The notes beneath the pieces are model-generated. The model had not been told where the DNA came from. It saw nothing but the letters and a program-made list of their open reading frames with translations, and did not search any database. Of a stretch of DNA of 64,000 bases, positions 53,238-61,887 are shown piece by piece. Source of the DNA: Exiguobacterium aurantiacum DSM 6208 (GTDB taxonomy: Bacteria > Bacillota > Bacilli > Exiguobacteriales > Exiguobacteriaceae); contig NZ_JNIQ01000002.1 of the NCBI RefSeq assembly GCF_000702585.1, forward strand, positions 1 to 64,000, read 5' to 3'. The translations under genes were made by a program, and so were the position numbers. The stretch's first letter is position 1. Each line of letters opens with the position of its first letter.

Positions 53238-54056
53238 CTAGACATTTTTTAAGAGGTCTCTTTTTTTATATTCTTTCGGTGTCAGGTAACCTAATGTCCC
53301 ATGGATTCTGATGTGATTGAACCAATGTATGTAATCACGTAATTCACGGTCGAGAACTGTCAGATTCGGGAAAGTCTGCTTCTTGACGAACTCGATTTTG
53401 AGGACCTTGTACGTCGCCTCTGACACTGCGTTGTCGTAAGGACAGCCCTTGTCACTGAGCGAACGACGGATCCCGAAGCTGCGCAACGTGTCGCTCACGA
53501 GTTTGTTGTTGAATTCGCTCCCACGGTCGGTGTGAAACATGCCTACCCGACGGAGATCAGCTGGAATTGTTGCGATCGCCCGGGCCACCAGGTCCGCATC
53601 CTTGCGTTCGCCGACGCTATGTCCGATGATTTCCCGATTGAACAGATCGACAAATACACATACATAGTTCCATTTGTTTTGGACCCTGACGTACGTCAAA
53701 TCACTCACGATGACCGACAGTTCCTTTTCCTGACGGAACTCACGATTCAGCTCGTTTTTCACCGTGGACTCGTTAGGATTGCTTCGTTTCGGTTTGAATT
53801 GTGCGACGGTGTAGGAGGACACGAGTCCCTGCTCATTCATGATGCGTCCGATGCGTCGGCGTGACACACGCTTCCCTAGACGCTGTAGCTCGACCTTGAT
53901 CTTGCGCGTCCCATAATTGTCACGACTGCGACGGAAGATCTCGATGACATCACCGGTCACGTCGTCGACCGCCGGTCGCCTCTTGGATTCGTAGTAGAAG
54001 GTACTTCTTGACAGTTTCAGGACTTTACACATTGCTGATACCGAGTATTTGTGCAT
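53238..54056 (-). CDS. IS3-family transposase OrfB, second type, copy 2
   Basis: A 272-residue integrase differing from copy 1 by two visible residues (Leu for Ile near residue 59, Pro for Leu near 234). The DDE residues are intact. Confidence 0.92.
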   Translation of the reverse strand: MHKYSVSAMCKVLKLSRSTFYYESKRRPAVDDVTGDVIEIFRRSRDNYGTRKIKVELQRLGKRVSRRRIGRIMNEQGLVSSYTVAQFKPKRSNPNESTVKNELNREFRQEKELSVIVSDLTYVRVQNKWNYVCVFVDLFNREIIGHSVGERKDADLVARAIATIPADLRRVGMFHTDRGSEFNNKLVSDTLRSFGIRRSLSDKGCPYDNAVSEATYKVLKIEFVKKQTFPNLTVLDRELRDYIHWFNHIRIHGTLGYLTPKEYKKRDLLKNV

Positions 54057-54073
54057 ATTGTTCTTGATGACAG

Positions 54074-54358
54074 TTACTTTCGTCCTATGATCAGCGTGGC
54101 TTGCTTTAAAATGTCATTCTCCATCTCGAGTTGCCTCACTTGCTTGCGCAGGTCACGGAGTTCACGGGCCTCGTCGCTCAGGTTGTCCTCTGCCTTGAAC
54201 GAACCGGTCGCACGGCTCTGGTTGATCCAACGTCCCAGTGCTGATGGTGTCAAATCGTACTCGCGAACGATATCGATCCTCGGCTTCCCGTTAAGATAGA
54301 GCTGGACGACCTGTTCTTTGAATTCATCTGTGTAAACGCGGTGCGCTCTCTTTGTCAT
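54074..54358 (-). CDS. IS3-family transposase OrfA, second type, copy 2
   Basis: The 94-residue product is identical to that of copy 1; helix-turn-helix plus zipper. ATG 54358 follows GAGGAG. Confidence 0.9.
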   Translation of the reverse strand: MTKRAHRVYTDEFKEQVVQLYLNGKPRIDIVREYDLTPSALGRWINQSRATGSFKAEDNLSDEARELRDLRKQVRQLEMENDILKQATLIIGRK

Positions 54359-54489
54359 GTTTGATGTTCTCCTCATGTTCATAATTTGTTTCAGTCTAAT
54401 CGACCTCTTCATTTATGTCCAATTGAGTGTAGCCCATCCAGTTTACTGTTTAGGTAGAACCGACAAAGAATGTCGTTCAAACCTTTTCC

Positions 54490-54705
54490 CTAAAACCCAG
54501 GCGAGTAGAGCTCCACTAATGAAGCCAGCAGTCCTGTTCCAATCACCTCACTACCGGCTGCCATTATTCTCCTCTGTGTATACTTGTACAGTAGTCCTGC
54601 AAATGAGCAACCTACAGCGAGCAATCCATTAGCTTGAAAATTTGCAAAGATCTGATTTGTAATACAATGTACAATTGGCGCTCTTTCACGAGCAGAGAGT
54701 TGCAT
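54490..54705 (-). pseudogene. In-frame fusion of thiM start to thiW end
   Basis: A 71-codon frame. Residues 1-32 (RAPIVHCITNQIFANFQANG, LLAVG) are the beginning of hydroxyethylthiazole kinase ThiM. From about residue 33 (CSFAGLLYKYTQRRIMAAGS, EVIGTGLLASLV) it matches the interior of ThiW, the thiazole transporter subunit. A deletion has joined the two genes in frame. It follows a TPP riboswitch. The product is unlikely to be functional as kinase or transporter. Confidence 0.75.
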
Positions 54706-54787
54706 GAGTATCCCTCCGCACTCGGTTGCTTTTTTAAACTGTTGTACAATGATCCATGCCTATTACCCCTTTCTTGAACGCAAAAAA

Positions 54788-54811
54788 CCGCCTCCTGAAG
54801 ATAGGAGGCGG
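54788..54811 (-). terminator. Terminator of the TPP riboswitch expression platform
   Basis: CCGCCTCCT/AGGAGGCGG (54788-54796/54803-54811) is a perfect 9-bp stem followed on the minus strand by TTTTTT. It lies between the riboswitch and the thi remnant and is the expected off-state terminator. Confidence 0.9.
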
Positions 54812-54844
54812 CGAAAGACCAGTTTAATAGAAAGTATAAAAGGT

Positions 54845-54933
54845 TCGCACACTTCCCTCCGCTGGTATGACCCAGATCAGGTTCAAAGGGTCCGGACTCT
54901 TGTCCGTCTCAGCCAATTCGGCTCCCCTAGTGT
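54845..54933 (-). ncRNA. TPP riboswitch (THI element)
   Basis: The minus strand contains the conserved TPP aptamer parts in order: CTAGGGGAGCC, GGCTGAGA, GGACCCTTTGAACCTGATC, TGGGTCATACCAGCGGAGGG and AAGTG. Binding of thiamine pyrophosphate would favour the terminator at 54788-54811 and switch off thiazole salvage genes. The aptamer looks intact although its target genes are broken. Confidence 0.96.
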
Positions 54934-55164
54934 ATTTAGGTATTTTGTTTTCACGACCACTATAACAAATCCTAATTTTTATGTAAAGCCTGGTATCTAC
55001 TGTCTACAGAGGTTGTGCAGGAAGTAAACCTTGTCTTACGAGTGTTTCGTACTAGATGTTTTAATTATAAGATACCTATTAGCTTGTATGATATTTTAAA
55101 TGAGCTCTGATTTATAGGAATTGCTCTTCTTATTTTTCCCCCTCCCTAAAACCACACGAGGCCT

Positions 55165-55443
55165 TCACCGAGGAAGTGTTGCGCTTAATTTGACAAACCG
55201 TCCTATAAAAAAATCAGCCAAGTATGACGTTGAAAAACCCATCACTAAAAATACGCTCGAAAATCCAAGTAGGAAAACTAATGTATGGGGAACTCCATTC
55301 CAGTTCCACTTTTCATTTTCTTTTAACTCTCTAACTGAAACCCCTGTAATGTAAGATAAAAAAACGGGATATAAAGCCAGACAACATGGCGAAATGAAAG
55401 ATTACAACCCTGCCCCAAAAGCTAACAAAAAAGATAATTCCAT
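55165..55443 (-). pseudogene. ccdA: Truncated CcdA-like cytochrome c biogenesis protein
   Basis: ATG 55443 (AGGAGG upstream) reads ELSFLLAFGAGL, then TAA at 55402-55404, then SFISPCCLALYPVFLSYITG and VSVRELKENE. CcdA normally has GAGLLSFISPC, so a Leu codon (TTA) has become TAA. A second hydrophobic stretch (LVFLLGFSSVFLVMGFSTSY) is followed by sequence loss and a stop at 55165, so most of the ~235-residue protein is missing. Confidence 0.8.
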
Positions 55444-55492
55444 CAAATTCCTCCTACACACAAAAAATAAATCTATTTTTTGGAATATTTAT

Positions 55493-56802
55493 GGCTCATC
55501 ACCATAAGGTGTGGTTGACACATAAAATCCATCGGATTTTGAATTGAACATAGAAAAAAAGCGAAAACCCCGGTATCGTAATTGTTGCTTAGACAAACCA
55601 CGATTGGAGTTTTCGCTTTGTCCCAACAGTTTATCAAATTACTTCTTCCACTTCCAGCCCTTTTTCAGATCCAAATGTCGTCAGACGAAGAACCAAACGT
55701 TTTTCCGGTCATCCCGGGTCGACATGACATCCCTTGTCCGCTTTGCCAGAGAAAGACCATCCAGCATTCGAAAAAGCGGCGTCGCTTTCGACACGGTCAT
55801 GCGTGGAACGTCGGTGTACTCTGGATCGAACTGGATGTCCCACGTCAAAGATGCACCTCTTGTGATTTGACGTTCGTGTATGACTACGGTCTCGGGCTCG
55901 TCCGCACTTCCACCGAGGTTTTCCGGAAAGGCATCGCAAAACGTTGCCACGGACGGACGATCTCAGATGTCGCACGCGAGTACGGCCTCCCTTATACGAC
56001 GGTGGAGCGCTGGTTCTATCAGTACGCTTCAGTGGAGACGATGGAGCGTGCAACGCATGTCCTGGTCGACGAGTTCGCCACGAGAAAGGGGCACCACTAT
56101 GCGACGATTGTCCTCGATGCCAAGAGTGGACAGCTTCTGTCCATTGTCCCGGGCCGGGACGTGGCAGCCATCACGGCAGCACTTCAAGACATATCCGGGG
56201 ATATCCGTTCTGTCGTCAGTGATTTTGCACCGGCGATGGCGAAGGCCATCAACCATGTCTTCCCGGAGGCAGAACATGTGCTGGACCGGTTCCACCTCGT
56301 CCAGTTCTTCACGGACGCTCTTCGCCGACGGCGTCGTTTTTTGAACGAGGCAAGACGCCATCACCACGTTCGCGTGATCGATCGTTCGCTCGCGCGTCGC
56401 CCGGAAACGCTGACTGGGGAAGACCGGGAGGTCGCCCGTTCCTGTATTCAGGAAGATCCATTCATTCGGAACCTCTATCAAGGGCTCCAGCATATCCGGT
56501 ATGTGCTGAAGGCGACGTGCGAGATACAGGCGCAACGGCGGCTGACGGACTGGTTGGACCGTTATCAGTTCCATCCGTGCGGGCCCTTAGCGAAGATCGC
56601 GAAAGCGATCCGGGTCCGAGAGCAAGCAATGCGCCAGACCATCGTGTCAAGGTTGTCGAACGGGAAGATGGAAGGGACGAACAACAAGATCAAGCTCATC
56701 AAACGCCGTGGTTATGGCTATCGAAACCTCGAACGATTCTTTTTAAGATTGCGCCTCGAGATCGGTCGTCAAAATAGCAACCACGAGTTATGGTGATGAG
56801 CC
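55493..56802 (+). mobile_element. ISL3-family insertion sequence, copy 2 (intact)
   Basis: 1310 bp, same ends as the copy at 25414 and apparently identical throughout. It has its own perfect 8-bp target duplication ATATTTAT (55485-55492 and 56803-56810), so it inserted independently and recently. Confidence 0.96.
55618..56796 (+). CDS. ISL3-family transposase, copy 2
   Basis: Identical in sequence to the copy 1 transposase, including the TTG start after TTGGAG and the upstream hairpin (55560-55617). Zinc-finger, helix-turn-helix and DDE parts are intact. Confidence 0.93.
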   Translation: MSQQFIKLLLPLPALFQIQMSSDEEPNVFPVIPGRHDIPCPLCQRKTIQHSKKRRRFRHGHAWNVGVLWIELDVPRQRCTSCDLTFVYDYGLGLVRTSTEVFRKGIAKRCHGRTISDVAREYGLPYTTVERWFYQYASVETMERATHVLVDEFATRKGHHYATIVLDAKSGQLLSIVPGRDVAAITAALQDISGDIRSVVSDFAPAMAKAINHVFPEAEHVLDRFHLVQFFTDALRRRRRFLNEARRHHHVRVIDRSLARRPETLTGEDREVARSCIQEDPFIRNLYQGLQHIRYVLKATCEIQAQRRLTDWLDRYQFHPCGPLAKIAKAIRVREQAMRQTIVSRLSNGKMEGTNNKIKLIKRRGYGYRNLERFFLRLRLEIGRQNSNHELW

Positions 56803-56883
56803 ATATTTATAAAAAAGAAATGTGTTTAACTTTTATCATAAAATCCGTTTGTGAAAAAACTATGCATTTTTTGATTAAATCTC

Positions 56884-56914
56884 TTGTCAATTTTTGAAAT
56901 GAATTTGATATACT
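56884..56914 (+). promoter_or_regulatory. Possible promoter of the M23 peptidase gene
   Basis: TTGTCA (56884-56889) and TATACT (56909-56914) are 19 bases apart, about 80 bases upstream of the start. The spacing is slightly long, so this is tentative. Confidence 0.4.
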
Positions 56915-56993
56915 TTTTTGTAATATAGTGATGCTATACTCCTTTTAACAAATCGTTCGTCACTGTATCTTTATCTTTAAAGGAGTACAACTA

Positions 56994-57713
56994 ATGAAAA
57001 ACAAGGTAATACTTATCGCTTCTAGTGTCTTACTCACAACAACTTTTTCGATGCATAGTCCAAAAGTCGAAGCAAGTAGTGCATATAACGTAAAAGTGAA
57101 GACAGACGATCTTCGTGTTCGGACTGGTCCTTCTCTCAATCACAAAATTGTCGGCATCACTAACACTGGGCAGACCTTTTCTTATTTAGGAAAAAAAGGA
57201 GCTTGGACAAAAGTACTTTACAAAGGAAACACACGGTATATCTATAGTTCTTACCTAAAAAAATATAAGAGCCACGTTGCCAAAAAAACATCATATAATA
57301 ACTCTCTTTTTGCTTCTCCTACAGAAGGTCGGCTGACCCAAGGATACGGAAACTCTAATGGTGCTTACGGTTATACATTCCATAATGGCGTTGATCTAGC
57401 TGCAGCAAAAGGCACACCCGTCTACGCTTCTGCCAGTGGAAAAGTCATTACATCTAAAAACAGCGGTGCATACGGTAAACACGTTATGATTTCACATAGT
57501 CTACAGAATCAAAAATACGTAACCGTTTATGCTCATATGAACAGCCTTTCGGTAAAAAATGGTCAGACAGTCTCTAAAGGTATGAAGATTGGAACAGTTG
57601 GGAATACAGGAAACTCGTTCGGAAATCATTTGCACTTTGAGATTCATAAAAACAGTTATAAATACAGCAGTTATTCTGCAGCGAATAGTGTCAACCCAAT
57701 GAACTATTTGTAA
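56994..57713 (+). CDS. Secreted SH3b-M23 peptidoglycan endopeptidase
   Basis: A 239-residue protein with signal peptide (1-29), a bacterial SH3 domain (about 33-90: LRVRTGPSLNHKIVGITNTG) and a LytM/M23 peptidase (about 105-239) with the zinc site HNGVD and the HLHFEIH motif. It would cut cell-wall peptide bridges outside the cell. It is intact and monocistronic, with AAAGGAG upstream. Confidence 0.93.
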   Translation: MKNKVILIASSVLLTTTFSMHSPKVEASSAYNVKVKTDDLRVRTGPSLNHKIVGITNTGQTFSYLGKKGAWTKVLYKGNTRYIYSSYLKKYKSHVAKKTSYNNSLFASPTEGRLTQGYGNSNGAYGYTFHNGVDLAAAKGTPVYASASGKVITSKNSGAYGKHVMISHSLQNQKYVTVYAHMNSLSVKNGQTVSKGMKIGTVGNTGNSFGNHLHFEIHKNSYKYSSYSAANSVNPMNYL

Positions 57714-57776
57714 CCTAAAAAAAAAGAAAAGATTAGACTGACCTAGCTATATGAGACACTAATAAAAATACCTTGA

Positions 57777-57950
57777 TTAGGCTACCGCCACACCATATTT
57801 TATCGGTGTGAGGTAGCCTAATTTTTCTTGGATACGTTCTTCGTTGTAGTAAGTTAAGTAATTATTCACCCGCTCACGCACTTCATAGTCGCTTAACGAG
57901 TTGAACTTGACGTACTGGAACACCTCAGACTTCAAGTTCGAATTGAAGAG
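57777..57950 (-). pseudogene. C-terminal remnant of an IS3-family transposase OrfB
   Basis: The minus strand reads FNSNLKSEVFQYVKFNSLSD, YEVRERVNNYLTYYNEERIQ, EKLGYLTPIKYGV, the standard end of an IS3 integrase. The rest of the element is missing. It abuts the glucosidase fragment at about 57950 and likely marks the cut point. Confidence 0.8.
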
Positions 57951-58172
57951 ATGAAAAAAGCAGTTTCCATCGACGGGGTGCCTTTACTCGGTTACATGGC
58001 ATGGGGACCAATCGATTTAATTGCAGCAAGTACAGGAGAAATGAAGAAGCGGTATGGGTTCATCTATGTAGACTTGGACGACGAAGGGAACGGGACCCTA
58101 GAACGGATTAAAAAAGATTCGTTCTACTGGTATAAAAAAGTCATAGCTTCAAATGGAGATGATCTGACTTGA
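57951..58172 (+). pseudogene. C-terminal fragment of a GH1 6-phospho-beta-glucosidase
   Basis: The 73 residues MKKAVSIDGVPLLGYMAWGP, IDLIAASTGEMKKRYGFIYV, DLDDEGNGTLERIKKDSFYW match the end of BglA/AscB-type glycosidases. The first ~400 residues, with both catalytic glutamates, are gone, replaced by the IS3 remnant. The downstream antiterminator gene confirms a former beta-glucoside operon. Confidence 0.88.
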
Positions 58173-58191
58173 ATTAAGACGGAGGTATGGA

Positions 58192-59046
58192 ATGATTCGT
58201 ATCAAAAAAGTATTAAATTCAAGTGTCGTGATTGTCGAGGACAAATCAAAGCTTGAGTACATTTTAATTGGAAAAGGAATTGGTTTCGGGCAGAAAGTCG
58301 GAAATGTTGTCGCTCCACCTGAAGCCTCCCAAATGTTCATACCCGCTGACGATGTCCGTATTAAAGAGTTCATAGGACTGGTGACTGAAATTCCTTCTGA
58401 ATTCGTCGAGATCACTCGAGAAATCGTTGCATATGCTGAGGAAAAGCTAGCTACAAAGCTCAATGCTGGTATCTTTTTAACACTGACAGACCACCTTCAC
58501 TTTGCGGTAAAACGTTATTATAAAGGTATTACTATCAGCAACCGAGTATTTTGGGAAATTCGAAACTATTATCCACAGGAATTCAAGATTGGAAGTTATG
58601 CGGTTAATCTCATGAATGAACGATTTAAAATCGAACTGCCTATTAAAGAGGCAGCCAATATTGCTTTTCATATTATCAACGCGCAAGGAGAAAGAGAAGA
58701 AACACGTGATGGCATGCGCTACGCCAAGATGATTGGGAGTATTGTGAACCTTATTCGATATGCTTACAATATTGAAACCGATGAAGAAGATATTCATTAT
58801 TCATGATTCATCACACATGTGAAATATTTCGCTGAACGCTTTTATGCTGGAAAAATATTGAATGAAGAATCCGATCAACTATTTGAACAGATTGCGAACA
58901 TCTACCCAAAGGCCATGAATGGTTCATTCAAAGTACGGGACTACCTTAAACAGTTGCACGGTGTGACAATTCCTAATGAGGAACTAGCTTATCTAGCCGT
59001 TCATATTCATCGACTGACAACTAATATGGATTTGAATAAACAATAA
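58192..59046 (+). pseudogene. LicT/BglG-type antiterminator interrupted by a stop codon
   Basis: The gene encodes a CAT RNA-binding domain (1-55, KKVLNSSVVIVED), PRD1 (65-165, LTDHLHFAVKRYYKG) and PRD2 (170-284). At 58804-58806 an in-frame TGA splits PRD2 between HYS and FITHVKYFAERFYAG; homologues have Arg there (SRFITHLKYFA), so CGA to TGA is likely. Everything downstream remains in frame to 59046, suggesting a recent loss. Confidence 0.88.
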
Positions 59047-59057
59047 CTTTCTTAATT

Positions 59058-59085
59058 ACCTGGTTCTTTTTGACGAAGACCAGGT
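59058..59085 (+). terminator. Terminator of the antiterminator gene
   Basis: ACCTGGT (59058-59064) pairs with ACCAGGT (59079-59085), followed by TTTTT, just after the stop at 59046. Confidence 0.8.
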
Positions 59086-59230
59086 TTTTTCTATACTGAA
59101 CAAAAAAATATCCATTTTTTATAATCGAGCAGCTATAGGCCGCATGACATATGTGTGTTTTTCACCACTGATTCGATTTCTTTAGATCGGCGTGACGGGC
59201 TCCTTTAATAACTTTTTCAGAAAAGATAAA

Positions 59231-59256
59231 AGGAAAGAACAACTTTGCTCTTTCCT
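59231..59256 (-). terminator. Weak terminator-like hairpin after the MATE gene
   Basis: AGGAAAG (59231-59237) pairs with CTTTCCT (59250-59256); on the minus strand it is followed by a T-rich run. It is 18 bases past the MATE stop. Confidence 0.55.
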
Positions 59257-59273
59257 ACAATTTCAGTCAAGTG

Positions 59274-60695
59274 TTAATAATTATTTATACATCGCACGTC
59301 TTCATGCTTAGTTTTGGGATGACAGGGCTTCTGCGGTTCGGATTCCACTACAATCCAACGCCCTCGGCTGAATTGAATCCAAAGGACGATCGCCTTAAAG
59401 ACGATGTCTAGACCGATGGCGATCCACACTCCTGCAATGCCCATCTGCATCTGAATCGCCAATACATATACTGCCCCAGTCCGGATCACCCACATACCGA
59501 TCGTGGTCAGATACATTGGAAACTTCGTATTGTTCGCTCCTTGGAATCCACCGGTCAATACAAGGACAACTGCTAGGAAAGGCTGGAAGACCGCTGCTAT
59601 TTTTAACGCGACATCGATGTCTTTGATGACTTGGGGATCGTCGGTGAAAAGTGAACCTGCCCATCCTCCGAAGAAGAATAAGACGACCCCGAATAAGGAC
59701 ATGAAGCCCATCGCCATGAACGTGCTCAATCTGGCATATTCTTTGGCGGTCTCGTGGTCTCCCGCTCCGATGTTGCGACCGACGAGAATGGTTGCTGCTG
59801 TCGCGAAACCATATGCCAACATATAAGAGAACACCTCTAGATTCCCTGCAATTTGATGCGCGGCGAAGGTGTTCGTCCCGAGTACCACGATGAATCCGAA
59901 ATACACGATCTGTCCGGCTCTCATGACCAATCGCTCGATAGCCGCCGGGCTTCCAAGGTTCACGAGCTCCAACTGGTGTTCGAGATCCGGTCTCCAGAAA
60001 TCTTTCCTGAAGGCGATCACTTCCGTCTTACGAATATAGTTCATCAATAAGAGCGTCCCGACGAGCCGGGCGATGACGGTCGCGAGTGCCGCTCCGACGA
60101 GACCAAGTTCGGGGATGATCCAAAAACCGAAAATCAACATATAGTCGAGCACAATATTGACGACATTGATGACGATGCTCACCTTCATCGGTGATTTTGT
60201 ATCTCCCGCACCTCGTAAGATACTACTGAGCACAAACATCAATGCCATCACGATCGATGGGATCCCGACAATTTTGAAGTAGGTGCTACCAGCTTCTAAA
60301 ACGTCATTCTCCACCCCCATCAACCGCAGGAGAGGCTCAGCGAAAAATAGCGTCACGACCCCAAAGGTCACCCCGACCACGACAGATAGGACGATGGCCT
60401 GCTGCGCGATATGTCTCGCGCGCTCGATTCGTTCTGCGCCTAAGTTATTGGCGACATAAACGTTTACTGCCACACCGATTGCCATAAAGACAGCTAAGTA
60501 GATGGCGAGGATGGCATTCGTCACTCCTACCGCTGACACTTCTGCTAGGCCGATTCTTGAGACGAACAGCGTATCGACAAATCCGAGCAACGTTTGGAAA
60601 AAATTCTCGGCAACCGCTGGTAACGCGAGTAGAAGGATGAATTTCATCTTGGTTTTTCGATCACCATGAGTGTCCAGCCGCTCACTTTCTATCAT
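59274..60695 (-). CDS. MATE-family efflux transporter
   Basis: A 473-residue protein with 12 membrane helices and the internal duplication typical of MATE. Signatures include the start LPAVAENFFQTLLGFVDTLF, SSILRGAGDTKSPM and GANNTKFPMYLT in equivalent positions of the two halves. It exchanges cationic compounds for Na or H ions. ATG 60695 follows AGGAG. The substrate is not predictable. It is separated by 80 bases from the copper operon upstream. Confidence 0.92.
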   Translation of the reverse strand: MIESERLDTHGDRKTKMKFILLLALPAVAENFFQTLLGFVDTLFVSRIGLAEVSAVGVTNAILAIYLAVFMAIGVAVNVYVANNLGAERIERARHIAQQAIVLSVVVGVTFGVVTLFFAEPLLRLMGVENDVLEAGSTYFKIVGIPSIVMALMFVLSSILRGAGDTKSPMKVSIVINVVNIVLDYMLIFGFWIIPELGLVGAALATVIARLVGTLLLMNYIRKTEVIAFRKDFWRPDLEHQLELVNLGSPAAIERLVMRAGQIVYFGFIVVLGTNTFAAHQIAGNLEVFSYMLAYGFATAATILVGRNIGAGDHETAKEYARLSTFMAMGFMSLFGVVLFFFGGWAGSLFTDDPQVIKDIDVALKIAAVFQPFLAVVLVLTGGFQGANNTKFPMYLTTIGMWVIRTGAVYVLAIQMQMGIAGVWIAIGLDIVFKAIVLWIQFSRGRWIVVESEPQKPCHPKTKHEDVRCINNY

Positions 60696-60774
60696 CTGAG
60701 TCCTCTCCTTCGAAAATTATGCTTACAACGATTACAGGAAAGCGACCCAACGAGGAACCATGGGTCGCTCATGG

Positions 60775-61461
60775 TCAATCTGAGACACGAATGACGAAAG
60801 GATAGGTGTGCACAGTCCCATGGAACTGGAATTCGGCCCAGACCTTGTATAGGCCAGGTTTATGGAAGACCGTCTCAAATTCCGTCGTATCATGAGAAGA
60901 AGGATGCACATGGATAAACTGTTCTCCGGCTTCATCCAAGATGACGACATGACCAAGTGCTCCAAGGTATGGCTCCGGGTTACTTTCTTTGGTGTCATAG
61001 CTGAAGACAGTCGGGACATGCGCTTTTAAAGAGTCAATCGACAGCTCGACGGTATGACCTTCGATCGTCTTCGTCAGACGCTCATCCACTTTAAGTGACG
61101 ATTCGATAGAGGAAGAGGACTGATGATCAATCTGTAAGTGAACCGGCTTCACTTGATATGCCAGTCCCTTAGGCTGAATATCCACGAAGAGTTTATACGC
61201 CCCTGCCTCAAGTTGGACGGGTTGCTCGAATCGACCCTCACCCTTTTTAAACGGATGGAGGTGTCGGTACTCAGTTAGGTCTTCGTTCACGAGAATCAAA
61301 TGGAATTCCTTTTCATGGCTGACTTCGAGTTCCGGGGCTTGCTGATGTTGATCCTTTAACTCGATACTGATTTTCCCGAATTCATATTTAGCTTCTACAG
61401 ACACTTCATTTTCCGTCAAGTTCTTCATATGATGATGTCCATGGTCTTTCACGTTTAACAC
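60775..61461 (-). CDS. Copper-operon-associated protein of unknown function
   Basis: A 228-residue soluble protein with an N-terminal His cluster (HGHHHMK). Two beta-rich halves repeat similar segments: EKEFHLILVNEDLTEYRHLH and LGHVVILDEAGEQFIHVHP, each ending in a His-x-His pair suited to metal binding, and each followed by a Gly-x-Tyr-Lys segment (GAYKLFVDI, GLYKVWAEF). No signal peptide is seen. It follows copZ in a probable copper operon. A copper-binding role is inference. Confidence 0.7.
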   Translation of the reverse strand: MLNVKDHGHHHMKNLTENEVSVEAKYEFGKISIELKDQHQQAPELEVSHEKEFHLILVNEDLTEYRHLHPFKKGEGRFEQPVQLEAGAYKLFVDIQPKGLAYQVKPVHLQIDHQSSSSIESSLKVDERLTKTIEGHTVELSIDSLKAHVPTVFSYDTKESNPEPYLGALGHVVILDEAGEQFIHVHPSSHDTTEFETVFHKPGLYKVWAEFQFHGTVHTYPFVIRVSD

Positions 61462-61502
61462 TCCTTTGTGTAGTCCTTGATCGCACCGTCACTCGACCTC
61501 CA

Positions 61503-61745
61503 TTACTTGCAGCAAGAACAACCGATTTTAACGGTCGCCTCCGTTACCTCGTAGCCAGTCTCTTGAATTGCGGTTTCAATCTCAGAAAGTGTGAGTTGGC
61601 TTTCATCGAACGTCACGTCCACCTCTCCCGCCGAAAGATTGACCTTCACTGATTCAATACCCGCTAACTTTCCAACGTGTCCTTCAATCTTATTGATACA
61701 AGATCCACAAGACATACCCGCTACCTGAAATGTTGATTTTTTCAT
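61503..61745 (-). CDS. copZ: CopZ-like copper chaperone with C-terminal Cys motif
   Basis: An 80-residue metal-binding domain with GMSCGSC (10-16) and an unusual extra C-terminal motif GCSCCK. AGGAGG precedes the ATG. It lies in one direction with the glutaredoxin-like gene and copA. It differs clearly from the copZ at 47155. Confidence 0.92.
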   Translation of the reverse strand: MKKSTFQVAGMSCGSCINKIEGHVGKLAGIESVKVNLSAGEVDVTFDESQLTLSEIETAIQETGYEVTEATVKIGCSCCK

Positions 61746-61887
61746 TATATGTTCCTCCTGATTATTTAATTACCATACATGGGTAGGGTGTAAAAGTATC
61801 GATTTTTTTACACCCTCGCCACCTTATGTTCGTGTCCCTCATTGCGCGACACGCTTTCAACAGGTTCTGAGAGTGAGCTATCGTTGC

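Larger units (their letters stand above)
53220..54440 (-). mobile_element. IS3-family element of the second type, copy 2
   Basis: A 1221-bp element with the same ends as copy 1, flanked by a 3-bp duplication GTT (53217-53219 and 54441-54443). It lies between the SDR gene and the thi remnant, in the same orientation as copy 1. A handful of substitutions distinguish the two. Confidence 0.93.

Noticed and set aside
25414-56802. The region as a composite transposon moved by the two ISL3 copies
   Set aside because: Each ISL3 copy has its own distinct 8-bp duplication, which indicates separate insertions and not joint movement of the whole 31 kb.
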